A DNA stretch of 50,569 nucleotides, taken from Myxococcales bacterium (GTDB taxonomy: Bacteria > Myxococcota_A > Polyangia > JAAYKL01). Location of the stretch: the NCBI GenBank assembly GCA_012522445.1, contig JAAYKL010000126.1, positions 1-50,569 of the forward strand. The letters run 5' to 3'. Below are positions 1-8,875 of this stretch, piece by piece. Below the pieces are notes generated by a model, which did no database searches, was not told the DNA's origin, and was given only the letters and a program-made list of their open reading frames with translations. A program made the translations under genes and the position numbers. How positions within the stretch are numbered: position 1 is the first letter of the stretch; the number at the start of each line of letters is the position of its first letter.

Positions 1-1
1 C

Positions 2-815
2 GACATCGACGAATGCGCGGGCGATCCCTGCCAAAACGGTGGCACCTGCACCGATGGCATCAACAGCTTCTCTTGTGAGTGCGCCGCGGGTTTCACGGGC
101 GACACCTGCGAAACCAACATCGACGACTGCGACCCCAACCCCTGCCAAAACGAAGCGACCTGCATCGACGGCATTGATGACTACACCTGCAACTGCGTCT
201 ATGGCTGGACAGGAAAAGACTGCGACATCATGGTCTCGGGCTGCGACGACAATCCCTGCAAAAACGAAGCGACCTGCATCGACAAACCCGGCAGCTACGA
301 ATGCGATTGCGCGGGCACCGGCTTCGAGGGCCCCAACTGCGAAACCAACATCGACGAATGCGCGGGCGATCCCTGCCAAAACGGCGGCACCTGCATCGAC
401 GGCATCAACAGCTTCACCTGCGATTGCACGGGCACCGGCTTCGAGGGCGGCACCTGCGAAGACAACATCAACGACTGCTTCGACGGCGCCTGTGCCAACG
501 GCGGTACCTGCATCGACGGCATCAATGACTTCTCCTGCGATTGCCAAGGCACTGGCTTCGAGGGCGACTTCTGCGAGGACAACATCGACGACTGCTACGA
601 GGACGCCTGCTTAAACGGTGGCCTCTGCATCGACGGCATCAACGACTTCGAATGCAACTGCACGGGCACCGGCTTCGAGGGCGACTCCTGCGAGGACAAC
701 ATCGACGACTGTTTCGAGGACGCCTGCGACAACGGCGGCCTCTGCATCGACGGCATCAACGGCTACACCTGCGATTGCGAGGGCACGGGCTTTGTGGGCG
801 AGTTTTGCGACGAGG
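2..815 (+). repeat. Tandem EGF-coding repeats, about 114 bp period
   Basis: Seven consecutive in-frame copies of a roughly 114-bp unit encode the EGF modules. The first and fourth copies are nearly identical over most of their length, so the array has probably been reshuffled by recombination between copies. Further copies may lie left of the window. Confidence 0.8.
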
Positions 816-1516
816 CGCCTCCCACCACCCACTGCGTGCTCACCTACGACTTGCTGAAAGGCAACGCCAACGAAGGCGATAACTACAAAGACTGCAACAT
901 GCGCATCCTCGATACCGCCCTAAACATGGGCACTGGCACCCGCGCCGTGGGCCCGGGCACCCTGGTGCTGCGCGTGCCCACCGATGGCGCCCAGGGCATC
1001 GCCACCGGCCAGGCCGAGGTGCTCTACTACGAACTGCCCCAACAGTTTCAATTCAAAGTCACATTGGGCCCCACCGTCACCACCGATGTAACGGCCTTTG
1101 CCGGCACCGCTGACAACACCGAGGCCCTGGCACTGGGCACCCTCTCCTTTGACGGCGCGTCCCCAACCATCAACTGGGATCCCTGCACCTACCCCGAAGG
1201 CTACAACAACAACGAACACACCTTCACCCCAGATGTGGCGCAGCAGGCCACTGGCGATGGATGCCTCGCCCCCTATCGCAGCGTGGGCGTGGTCAATTGC
1301 AATAAACCATGGCTTGCCCTTGCAGGCTGTTCGGCAGGTAACCTCAACAACGGCGACAATCCCCAGGACGAAACCTGGAAGCAGCGCCTGGAGACCCTCG
1401 TTTTCAACGACGACATGAGCACCTTTCAAATGTCCCTCATGCTGGTGCCCAACGAAACCCCGAGCCGCACCTACCTCTCCTGGGGCGGCGTGCTCGTCGA
1501 CACGGTCTGCGAATAG
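2..1516 (+). CDS. EGF-repeat surface protein (5' partial)
   Basis: This reading frame is open from the left edge, so the N-terminus and any signal peptide lie outside the window. The visible 504 residues begin with seven EGF-like modules of about 38 residues, to about residue 270. Each has six cysteines in the spacing C-x4-C-x5-C-x8-C-x-C-x8/9-C. Most begin with a calcium-type NIDEC or NIDDC sequence. Modules 3-7 carry an extra residue (GTGFEG instead of AGFTG). The remaining 235 residues form a Cys-containing domain I do not recognise, ending at a normal TAG. EGF repeats in bacteria are normally on secreted or surface proteins, so adhesion or cell contact is a reasonable inference, but no function is shown. 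Neighbouring modules are near-identical in DNA, which suggests recent repeat duplication. Confidence 0.85.
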   Translation, partial: DIDECAGDPCQNGGTCTDGINSFSCECAAGFTGDTCETNIDDCDPNPCQNEATCIDGIDDYTCNCVYGWTGKDCDIMVSGCDDNPCKNEATCIDKPGSYECDCAGTGFEGPNCETNIDECAGDPCQNGGTCIDGINSFTCDCTGTGFEGGTCEDNINDCFDGACANGGTCIDGINDFSCDCQGTGFEGDFCEDNIDDCYEDACLNGGLCIDGINDFECNCTGTGFEGDSCEDNIDDCFEDACDNGGLCIDGINGYTCDCEGTGFVGEFCDEAPPTTHCVLTYDLLKGNANEGDNYKDCNMRILDTALNMGTGTRAVGPGTLVLRVPTDGAQGIATGQAEVLYYELPQQFQFKVTLGPTVTTDVTAFAGTADNTEALALGTLSFDGASPTINWDPCTYPEGYNNNEHTFTPDVAQQATGDGCLAPYRSVGVVNCNKPWLALAGCSAGNLNNGDNPQDETWKQRLETLVFNDDMSTFQMSLMLVPNETPSRTYLSWGGVLVDTVCE

Positions 1517-1569
1517 TCCCCCCGCACCACCCGGCCCCGCCACCCGCGGGGCCACCCCCCTCCCCGCAT

Positions 1570-1664
1570 AATCACTCTGAACACCAAAAAAAAGAAGCAA
1601 TAACAAGCTGTTAGCGCATTTCACAATCACTCTGAACGCCATCCCACAATCACTCTGAACACCA
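1570..1664 (-). repeat. Three 16-bp direct repeats, possible IS end relic
   Basis: The 16-mer AATCACTCTGAACACC occurs at 1570-1585 and 1649-1664, with a one-base variant (GCC ending) at 1625-1640. Read on the minus strand each copy is GGTGTTCAGAGTGATT. Several short repeats starting TGTTCA are typical of the ends of IS21-family elements. No transposase is nearby, so this could be a solo end left by deletion. The identification is inference; the repeats themselves are plain in the sequence. Confidence 0.5.
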
Positions 1665-1760
1665 AAACGGGGTTTCAATCGAGGGGGCCCCTTGCGGGTA
1701 CCCGGCACTTCGGGAAAGACCGGAGAATGACTCGGAAGGGGCTGGAAGGGACTGGAAGGA

Positions 1761-4700
1761 TTAGGGCGCCAGCAGGTTGGCCTCGTCGAGGTCAAAGTCC
1801 TGGATGCCGTATCGGCCCGCGCAGAGCACGGCGCGCTGGTCCGCCACCTGGTAGGCGAAATCCCATCCCTGCAGCGGGTAGTAGGCCTGGGCAAAGGGCG
1901 CCTTCACATTGTCGAGGTTGACGATGAGCAAACCGCCCGGGACGCTGAAGAGGGCGCGATCTGCGGCGATTTTTTGCAGCGATGTCCAACTGTCGATGGG
2001 CAGGCTGCTCAACAACGGCATGTCGGTTTTGCCGATGTCGAGGACGACCAGCTCGTTGGGCGCAGCGGCACCGGAGACCAGGGCACGGGGCGTGCCAATA
2101 GCGGGCATCGGCTCGTCAGTGGGCGCTGACGGCGGTACAGACATGACGCCATCGTCATCCCCAGAATCCCAAGCAATGCCAATGTCCTCGTAGACAATGT
2201 TGTAATAGTCGCTGTCGAGGCCGACATAGCCGACGTAGCCGCTGTACCACCAGGGACGCTGCGTGCCGCTGGTGACAAACGCGTGGCCTTCAGCGTCCAC
2301 CACAATCGATTGCACCACTTGGTTTTCGAACTTGCGCGTGGCCGTCCGGCGGGCCACCCCGTCTTCGATCACCACCGTGTTGAGAACGGTGTCGACGCGC
2401 TTGTCGGTCCACACGGGATCGCGCGTAATCAACTGGTCGCCGTTCACGGCAAAGACCGCGCCGGGGATATTGACCGCCTCTTGCACATTCGGCGCAGACG
2501 GCGTGGCCAAGTCGATGCGCGTCACGTAGTAGCGCCGCCAGGGGCGTTCGTCGTCCGCGATGGTGACCGGCACGGAGTGGTTGGCGTACAGCGTGCTGCC
2601 GTCCACCACAAAGCCCTCCGCCTCTTGCGTCGCGGCCATGCGGATGGCGTCGCGCACCACCGGTTTTTTCGCGTCGCTCAAATCGATGATGTTGAATACG
2701 TAGGAGCTCCAATAGTGGCGCACGGAATCCTCGTAGCAATAGTTGCTGGTCTCAACGCTGTCCGGGTCAACCGTTGTGCACATATAATCGGTGGAGCCAC
2801 CGTCGTTCCGCCCCGCGATCGTGCACTCTTCGATGGTGCCATAACACACTTCGGGGCCATCGTTGAGGCGCGTGCAGTCCACGGAGCCCTCATACCACTT
2901 GTAGCCCGGAGTATCCCAAGGAGACGACCAGTCATCCGAGGAATCCACCGTGTCGCCATCCACCGTGTTGCCAGGGTCTCTCTCAGTGACATAGCGATAA
3001 CACCGGGTCAGCGTGCCGATCTCTTTGCTCTGCGACAACAGGCTGGGCAGCACCAGGGCATCGCCCACCACCACGGCCGGAGCGTTGCTGCTCGCATTGC
3101 TGCCATGGCTGCGACACGCCAAACCGTAGCAGGCGTCGAGGTCCAGTTGGTACCGATAAGAAGAGCCCGTGGTCCCGCGATAATCCGGCAGCGCCAGCGA
3201 ACCCTCGCTGATCTTTTTGGGCGCCAGGGGCTTGGACAAATCGATGACCTCAACCCACAACGCGCCGGGCTCCGCCTCATTTGACGACGCGGCCACCGCG
3301 TGGTCGCCCATTTGGAACACGCGCGCACCGGATGCGATTTCAATTTGCGCCAACACCGGGGCCGTGCTCGCGGGTTCGCTCAACGAAACGATTTCGAGCA
3401 GACCGGGCTTGCCCGCCTCTTCCGTCGCTTTCCCCTGCGGGTCTTCGCTTACACCGGGAACATCGGGCGTGGGCATGGGCATGGGCATGGGATCTGCGGC
3501 GAAGCCTCCGGGAGAGCCAGGCTCAGAAGAGCCAACGTCGATATCCTCGGCGACGCCAACATCGATGTCCTTGGGCGGGAGCACGTCGATATCCGGCGGC
3601 AAGATGTCCCAATTCGAAGAGTTGTTGGTGTTGTTCCCCCGTGTGTACCAGGGCTGCGGGTTGGTGCGCACGCGCACGCCGTATTCGCCGTACACCAAGA
3701 AGTCGGAATACCAGGGCGCCAGGTCCACGCTGCCCAAGAGCGCCGGTGCCGCGGGATCGCTGAAGTCGAAGAAGTCCATGGTTTGCTCGGAGAGATTGGC
3801 CACCATGTCGGTTTCGGCCATGAAGCTACGGCGCACCTCGGCGTCGTGGGTCATGGTGCCGCGCAGGGTCAGCGTGTCCTTGGAAAAGGTCAGCACCTTT
3901 ACGCCGTGCACCGCCTGCCAATTCCGGCCGTCGTAACTGCTGAAGGGCAACAGCACCAGGCCGGTCTCCTCGGTTCCGTTGGCGCTCGTCACCGACACCA
4001 CATCGGAGAGCACGGTAAAGGCGCGGTCATCCCAAGTGGCCTCGGAGTCACCCCAGAGATTGTCCAGCGATTCCCGCGCGATAAAGGGATCGCTGAGTTC
4101 AATATCAGTGTTGTACAGGCTCACCGCCAGCGCATTGTTGTCGCGGCCAATGCCCACGATGCGCTCGTCGTTGAAGGCCGGTTTGAAGAAGTCGTTCCAA
4201 CCCGAGATCACGTATTCGTTTTTCTCGGTGATGACGCCGTCGTCGTCGATGTCAAAGGCGTGAAAGGGATCGACCTGCAAGAAGGTCACGAAGAAGGCCT
4301 TGTTGCCCAAGAACAGCGTCGCGTACAGGTTTTCACCCGCGCCAAAAGACTTTTGGTCCACCGCCACCGGGTTGTCCAGGTCGGCGACGTTCCAGGTTTC
4401 GACGTAGTTGGTGCCCATGCTGCCCGACTGGTTGCCCGACACGATGCGCAGGATGTCGCCGTGAACGCTCATGTCGGTCTTTTTGCGCACGGTGCCCGCG
4501 GTTTGAAAGGCAGGGCCCTGGTGCATTTCGCCCGTGGGATTGGAGATGTCGATCCACTCCACTTCGCAGGACTGCGGATAGGTGCTCCAGTCGTTGCGGG
4601 CCACCAGCAACGCGCGAGACGTCGCCTGGATGTCGCTGATATCGCCGGGCAGCATCAACTCGGTCTTGGCCTTCAGGGCCCCCTTGGCGTCCAGGGAGAA

Positions 4701-5510
4701 GCTCTTCACCACGGTTTGGCTAATGGCGCTCTCCCACGATGAAATGTCGCCAAACGCATCAATGGTCTCACCGCGCTCTGTATAACGCGCCGCCACATAG
4801 AGCGCGCGCTGCGTGTCGCCGGTCACCATGCGGCTCACCACGATGTGGCCAGGCACCGGCAGCATGTTAATGAGGGTGGGCGCGTGGGGATCGCTGATGT
4901 CCACCGCCGCCACCAGACCGCCCGAGTAGTTCTCGACGGCGATGTCGGTGCGCGTGCCAAAGTAGCCCTGCCAGTTGTTGTACAGCACCACCGCCGTGTC
5001 GCCTTCGACATACATCTCCACCGGGGTGCCCACGGTGGGATAGCGGCCGACAACTTGTGGCGCGGCCGGGTCGGCGAAGTCGATGAGCTGCAGACCGCGG
5101 TAGGCGTTGAGGTTCGCCACCATGCGATCCGAGAGCACGCGATAAATATCGCCTTCTACCACTGTGCCGTCCTCCGTCGTAGGCCTGCCAGTATTCCCCG
5201 TGGTGTCCTCGCCGCCGTCGAGCATCGGAGGCGGAGTGGAAGGATCGACCGGGGACGAGTTCGAACTGTCCATCGAACTGTCCATGTCCACGCCGTTCCA
5301 ATCGTCTCCCTTATTCGTGCCGACCTCCTGGGTGTAAGACGAGCCTTGTAGCGACTTTTCGTCCGCCGACAAGAAGCCCACCGCTGGATTTAGCAGGTCG
5401 TCGACCGCCCCGTCATCGCTGACTTTGTGGCAGCCCGCAACCCACGCCCCCATGGCGATGCCCAGCACCCCCAACAATAGACCCAACCGAATTTGCTCTT
5501 TCATACGCAT
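1761..5510 (-). CDS. Large secreted beta-propeller lipoprotein (Beta_propel-like)
   Basis: This encodes 1249 residues. The chosen ATG has an AAGGAG site six bases upstream, giving a signal peptide that ends in the lipobox VAGC at residue 27. The mature part starts with a Ser/Asp/Pro-rich linker. Many repeated blocks of the type LQLIDFADPAAPQVVG follow, in which a value is compared across an -ISDPxAP- turn. They resemble the secreted C-terminal beta-propeller family distantly related to WD40 (PF09826). A low-complexity linker (alternating Met-Pro, then Asp/Glu-rich) splits the propeller region near residues 640-700. A Cys-rich insert of four to five cysteine pairs lies around residues 830-950. 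The role is unknown; it is probably an outer-membrane or surface lipoprotein acting in binding. It is transcribed alone, with a clear TATAAT box upstream. Confidence 0.8.
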   Translation of the reverse strand: MRMKEQIRLGLLLGVLGIAMGAWVAGCHKVSDDGAVDDLLNPAVGFLSADEKSLQGSSYTQEVGTNKGDDWNGVDMDSSMDSSNSSPVDPSTPPPMLDGGEDTTGNTGRPTTEDGTVVEGDIYRVLSDRMVANLNAYRGLQLIDFADPAAPQVVGRYPTVGTPVEMYVEGDTAVVLYNNWQGYFGTRTDIAVENYSGGLVAAVDISDPHAPTLINMLPVPGHIVVSRMVTGDTQRALYVAARYTERGETIDAFGDISSWESAISQTVVKSFSLDAKGALKAKTELMLPGDISDIQATSRALLVARNDWSTYPQSCEVEWIDISNPTGEMHQGPAFQTAGTVRKKTDMSVHGDILRIVSGNQSGSMGTNYVETWNVADLDNPVAVDQKSFGAGENLYATLFLGNKAFFVTFLQVDPFHAFDIDDDGVITEKNEYVISGWNDFFKPAFNDERIVGIGRDNNALAVSLYNTDIELSDPFIARESLDNLWGDSEATWDDRAFTVLSDVVSVTSANGTEETGLVLLPFSSYDGRNWQAVHGVKVLTFSKDTLTLRGTMTHDAEVRRSFMAETDMVANLSEQTMDFFDFSDPAAPALLGSVDLAPWYSDFLVYGEYGVRVRTNPQPWYTRGNNTNNSSNWDILPPDIDVLPPKDIDVGVAEDIDVGSSEPGSPGGFAADPMPMPMPTPDVPGVSEDPQGKATEEAGKPGLLEIVSLSEPASTAPVLAQIEIASGARVFQMGDHAVAASSNEAEPGALWVEVIDLSKPLAPKKISEGSLALPDYRGTTGSSYRYQLDLDACYGLACRSHGSNASSNAPAVVVGDALVLPSLLSQSKEIGTLTRCYRYVTERDPGNTVDGDTVDSSDDWSSPWDTPGYKWYEGSVDCTRLNDGPEVCYGTIEECTIAGRNDGGSTDYMCTTVDPDSVETSNYCYEDSVRHYWSSYVFNIIDLSDAKKPVVRDAIRMAATQEAEGFVVDGSTLYANHSVPVTIADDERPWRRYYVTRIDLATPSAPNVQEAVNIPGAVFAVNGDQLITRDPVWTDKRVDTVLNTVVIEDGVARRTATRKFENQVVQSIVVDAEGHAFVTSGTQRPWWYSGYVGYVGLDSDYYNIVYEDIGIAWDSGDDDGVMSVPPSAPTDEPMPAIGTPRALVSGAAAPNELVVLDIGKTDMPLLSSLPIDSWTSLQKIAADRALFSVPGGLLIVNLDNVKAPFAQAYYPLQGWDFAYQVADQRAVLCAGRYGIQDFDLDEANLLAP

Positions 5511-5825
5511 GGCTCTCTCCTTATCGGTGGAACCCGTCCACCCCGGCAACGCGATTATACCTTTAATTATGCAAAAAGTGCGCCACGTTTAAAATTCGAA
5601 AAACACAAATAAAATCGCGCAATTGCTTTCACATCCCAGCAAAGAAACTGTGCCACACTGTGCCACATTGCGCAATGTATGCACTGTCACAAGGCACCGC
5701 AATGCACCGCATCGCAATCATTTGCGCCCACGCCGAGGGTGGCTGCCGCGCCCCAAGGCTTCTGCTTGCGCCCCAATCCCCATTGAGGCAAAATGGTGAC
5801 TCACCGAAAACAAAGGAGTTTTCCC
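5511..5825. other. Divergent intergenic region
   Basis: This 315-base gap separates the propeller lipoprotein from the acidic membrane protein. It is more AT-rich than the flanking genes near 5550-5640. It holds a TATAAT box for the leftward gene, a short direct repeat of TGTGCCACA around 5650-5668, and the ribosome site of the rightward gene. I see no gene or structured RNA in it. Confidence 0.6.
5554..5559 (-). promoter_or_regulatory. -10 box for the propeller lipoprotein
   Basis: On the minus strand the bases read TATAAT, a perfect sigma-70 -10 hexamer, 44 bases before the start codon. No convincing -35 hexamer sits 16-18 bases upstream, so the call rests on the -10 box and its position. 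Confidence 0.45.
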
Positions 5826-6221
5826 GTGCCATCCGCTATTTTCACTGCATTTATCGCCACGCTGGCCCAAGGCGGCGTCGACGCACCGGCATCGTCCTCA
5901 TTCAACTTCTACATCTGGAAAGTCGTCGTTATCGTAGGGGTGGGCGCAGTCATTTTGTTTTACCTGCTCAAGCGCTTTGCCGACGCGTGGAACCACCACA
6001 AAACCGGCATGCTCATCGCGCAAAATGAAATCGGCGAAGTCCCATCACCCCCCGAGGACGACGCCGACAATCCCGAAGACGAAGACGACAATCCCGAAGA
6101 CGACGAAGCAAAAGGCGCTGACGCCGAAGACGAAGACGACAACCCCGAAGAAGAAGAAGACAATCCCGAAGACGACGAAGCAAAAGGCGCTGACGCCGAA
6201 GACGACGAAGACAACGCCTAG
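5826..6221 (+). CDS. Small one-helix membrane protein with acidic repeat tail
   Basis: The GTG start was chosen because AAAGGAG lies seven bases upstream; an in-frame ATG at 5793 has no such site. The 131 residues comprise a short N-terminus, a single hydrophobic helix (about residues 28-49, containing VVVIVGVGAVILFYLL), a short basic stretch, then about 60 residues almost entirely Asp, Glu, Asn, Pro and Ala. Within the tail DNPEDDEAKGADAED occurs twice. The basic residues just after the helix suggest the acidic tail lies in the cytoplasm. I recognise no family. It might be a charged tether or cation-binding tail, but nothing proves it. Confidence 0.65.
   Translation: MPSAIFTAFIATLAQGGVDAPASSSFNFYIWKVVVIVGVGAVILFYLLKRFADAWNHHKTGMLIAQNEIGEVPSPPEDDADNPEDEDDNPEDDEAKGADAEDEDDNPEEEEDNPEDDEAKGADAEDDEDNA
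6090..6205 (+). repeat. 72-bp imperfect tandem repeat in acidic tail
   Basis: A 44-bp block beginning AATCCCGAAGACGACGAAGC at 6090 recurs at 6162, giving a 72-bp period. It encodes the duplicated DNPEDDEAKGADAED motif in frame. Confidence 0.7.
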
Positions 6222-6253
6222 ACTGTCCCGTCACTCCCCTCCCGGGGGCGCAC

Positions 6254-6739
6254 TCAGCTCCCCGGCACCAACAACGCCAGCAAACGCGCGGTCTCGCTGT
6301 CCATCAGGGCCTCGTCCTCATCCGCTTCATGGGTGTGCCCGAGCAAGTGCAGCACGCCGTGAATCAACAAAAACACGCACTCTTTGCGCAGCGTATGACC
6401 GGCGCGCTCAGCCTGCCGTTTGGCCGTCTCCACCGAGATGATCACATCGCCCAAGAGGTGCATTTCCCCCGCGTGCCAGGGCGCGTCATCCCCCGCATCT
6501 GCCGCAAAGGCCAGCACGTCGGTGGCGCGGTCCTTGTGCCGAAAGTCGCGGTTTAGCCCGCGGATGAACGGGTCGTCGCAGAGCACGATGGAGAGCTCCA
6601 CGCCGCGCAGTTCCAGCGCGTCCAGCAGGGCGTACGCCCGGCGCAGTACGGTTTTGGCGGCAATGCCCCGCACGTCGCCGCGCACGGACACCGCCACCTG
6701 GTTGTCGGATTGTCGTTGGGTTGTCGTTGGATGGGTCAT
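6254..6739 (-). CDS. ybeY: YbeY endoribonuclease / rRNA maturation factor
   Basis: The 161-residue protein has the zinc-binding signature HGVLHLLGHTHE at residues 127-138 (three metal-ligand histidines), and the upstream LNRDFRHKDRATDVLAF block typical of YbeY (UPF0054). YbeY is a metal-dependent RNase in 16S rRNA 3'-end processing and ribosome quality control. The ATG at 6739 was chosen because it overlaps the upstream queG stop as ATGA, the usual sign of translational coupling. A start ten codons further up would run deep into queG. The length matches the family. Confidence 0.9.
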   Translation of the reverse strand: MTHPTTTQRQSDNQVAVSVRGDVRGIAAKTVLRRAYALLDALELRGVELSIVLCDDPFIRGLNRDFRHKDRATDVLAFAADAGDDAPWHAGEMHLLGDVIISVETAKRQAERAGHTLRKECVFLLIHGVLHLLGHTHEADEDEALMDSETARLLALLVPGS

Positions 6740-7734
6740 GAGTGGATACCTTGTTTCAAATTGCGGCAAACCAGGGCCGCGTTGCGCCGCAGCGCTGCCG
6801 CTCCGGTTCGGTGCAGGCAGGTGTCAGCGATGCTGTGTTGCCACTGCGATGTGTCGCCGTGCAGCAACGACGCCAGTGTTGGGGGCAGATCCGTCGCAGC
6901 CGCCGAGGCCACCAACTGGCTCTCCACCGCGGGATTGTGTTGCGGACACACCGACAGACAGATGTCGCAGCCAAACAGCAGGGTCATTTGCCGCGCCACT
7001 GCCTCGGGGACATCGCCGCGGTTTTCGATGGAGTGATAGGACAAACAGCGACGCGCATCCACGCTGCCATCCCCGCCAAGCGCCCCGGTGGGACACGCCG
7101 CCACGCAGCGCATGCACTGCGCACAGCTCGGTTCACCTCCCGCTGCTTCTGCGGATGGGGGCGGTGGCACATCGGCGCAAATCAACTCGCCGAGCAACAC
7201 ACCGGGACCGACACCCGGCACCATCAGCGCGCCATTTTTTCCCAGCGTGCCAAGGCCGCAGCGCAACGCCCACGAACGCTCGGGCACGGGCGCCGAGTCG
7301 ACACAAACGCGAAAGCGCGCCTGGGCAAAAACGCGCCGCACGCCCAAGGAGAGCTGGGTCAGTTTGTCCTTAATCGTGGCGTGATAGTCGCGACCGCGCG
7401 CGTGGGCCGCCACCAACGCCCAGAGGCCATCTCGGTGACGTCCTTCGCCCACCGGCAATGCGACCGAGACAACGGCCGACGCCCCCGGCAGCATCCCCTC
7501 GTGCCCCGGATGCCACCGCACCTCGTCCCAGCGTTCCAGATAGCGCATCTGCGCGTGCCGCCCCTCCTGTCGCCAAGCGTCAAAGCGCGCCACCACCGAC
7601 GACTCAAACGGTGCGACCGGCGCAACGCCCACGGCACAAAACCCCAGCGCCGACGCCGCATCGGCCAAAAAAGACCACTCCGCAGGTCGGTGTCCCGGCA
7701 GATCACGCAGGTCATGTGAGGGACGTTTTGTCAT
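6736..7734 (-). CDS. queG: Epoxyqueuosine reductase QueG
   Basis: This 332-residue enzyme carries out the last step of queuosine synthesis, reducing epoxyqueuosine to queuosine in tRNA with a cobalamin cofactor and two [4Fe-4S] clusters. The sequence shows the N-terminal DUF1730-type domain, then ferredoxin motifs CAQCMRCVAACPTGAL and FGCDICLSVCPQH. The conserved CLSYHSIENRG lies between them, and the C-terminus is rich in short helices. It is co-transcribed with and translationally coupled to ybeY, so both gene products act on translation machinery. Only 63 bases separate its start from the divergent diguanylate cyclase gene. Confidence 0.93.
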   Translation of the reverse strand: MTKRPSHDLRDLPGHRPAEWSFLADAASALGFCAVGVAPVAPFESSVVARFDAWRQEGRHAQMRYLERWDEVRWHPGHEGMLPGASAVVSVALPVGEGRHRDGLWALVAAHARGRDYHATIKDKLTQLSLGVRRVFAQARFRVCVDSAPVPERSWALRCGLGTLGKNGALMVPGVGPGVLLGELICADVPPPPSAEAAGGEPSCAQCMRCVAACPTGALGGDGSVDARRCLSYHSIENRGDVPEAVARQMTLLFGCDICLSVCPQHNPAVESQLVASAAATDLPPTLASLLHGDTSQWQHSIADTCLHRTGAAALRRNAALVCRNLKQGIHS

Positions 7735-7797
7735 ATCCGTCGTGCACTCAGTTGAATTCTCGCCGTTTTGCTTTTATGGTCTTGCAGTAGGTACACC

Positions 7798-8706
7798 ATG
7801 CTGGACGATGACATCACCATAGATAAAACCGTTGTAGCGGACAACCCCGCAATCCGCGCGCCCGCAACCCGCAAGGTCGTCTCCCGCGACGCCCTGGTGC
7901 TCATTTATCCCGCCGGCACCAACCTCGGCAAAAAATGGGACATCTCCGGGCAAATCGTCAACATCGGCCGCGACCCATCCTCCGACATTGTGCTGCTCAC
8001 CGACTCCGTCTCCCGCCGACACGCCCGCCTCTTCATGCACGAAGGGCAGCGAAAAATCGAAGACCTGAACAGCACCAACGGCACCTATGTCAACGACCAA
8101 ACCATCGACGGCGCCACTGCGGTCAAAAACGGCGATCAAGTCAAGATCGGCGACACCATCTTCAAGTATCTCTCCGGCGACGAAAACGAAGCCGCCTACC
8201 ACGACGAAATCTACAAAATGAAAATCACCGACGGGCTGACCGGCATTTACAACCGACGCCACCTGATCGATGAAATGGCCCGCGAGCTGCACCGCTCCCA
8301 CCGCTACCAACGCACATTGTCGCTCATCATGATCGACATCGACTTCTTCAAAGCCGTCAACGACACGTGGGGTCACATCGCCGGCGACCTCATCTTAAAA
8401 GAGTTGAGCCGCCTCATTCGCACCATTTCCCGCGAAGAAGACGTCTTTGCGCGCTATGGCGGCGAGGAATTCGCCCTGCTCATTCCCGAGACCCCGCCAC
8501 AAGAGGTCCTGTTGTTTGCCGAGCGCATCCGCAGCGCCGTCGAAAGCCATCCGTTTGTCTACGAGGGAAACCCCATCCAGGTGACCGTCAGCATGGGCCT
8601 GGCCACCACCCAAGGCGCCAAAATCTCCGAGACCGACTTCATCAGCGCCGCCGACGAAAAGCTCTACCTGGCCAAGCACCAAGGCCGCAACCGCATCTGT
8701 TACTAG
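7798..8706 (+). CDS. FHA-GGDEF diguanylate cyclase
   Basis: The 302-residue protein has an N-terminal FHA domain (about residues 30-130), with GRDPSSD, SRRHARL and the phosphothreonine-loop sequence DLNSTNGT. A GGDEF domain follows (about 145-302), with MIDIDFFKAVNDTWGH for metal and an active-site GGEEF at residues 221-225. The allosteric I-site RxxD (REED, 212-215) lies exactly five residues before GGEEF, so product inhibition by cyclic di-GMP is expected. Several Thr residues at the extreme N-terminus (DDDITIDKT) could be FHA ligands or kinase targets. The protein is cytoplasmic with no membrane helix. The ATG at 7798 was preferred to an in-frame ATG ten codons earlier, which adds an unrelated hydrophobic stretch. 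Confidence 0.93.
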   Translation: MLDDDITIDKTVVADNPAIRAPATRKVVSRDALVLIYPAGTNLGKKWDISGQIVNIGRDPSSDIVLLTDSVSRRHARLFMHEGQRKIEDLNSTNGTYVNDQTIDGATAVKNGDQVKIGDTIFKYLSGDENEAAYHDEIYKMKITDGLTGIYNRRHLIDEMARELHRSHRYQRTLSLIMIDIDFFKAVNDTWGHIAGDLILKELSRLIRTISREEDVFARYGGEEFALLIPETPPQEVLLFAERIRSAVESHPFVYEGNPIQVTVSMGLATTQGAKISETDFISAADEKLYLAKHQGRNRICY

Positions 8707-8875
8707 AACGCCGCAGTCTTCGCGCCCCCATCGCATCGCACGCGCGCAGCTTGGGGGAGGCTGGCCAAAACGCGAACAGAACCGTTTGGAGCGCGGCGTC
8801 TGGCCGTGGGCCGTGGCTATTGGATGTAGACGTGGATGTGGCTGGATGGAAGGGCAGCGGGAAAAGGACGTGGGG

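Noticed and set aside
3300..4742. Long open frame antisense to the propeller lipoprotein
   Set aside because: It lies in a GC-rich gene on the other strand, lacks a ribosome site and a recognisable domain; the propeller lipoprotein has a signal peptide and repeats.
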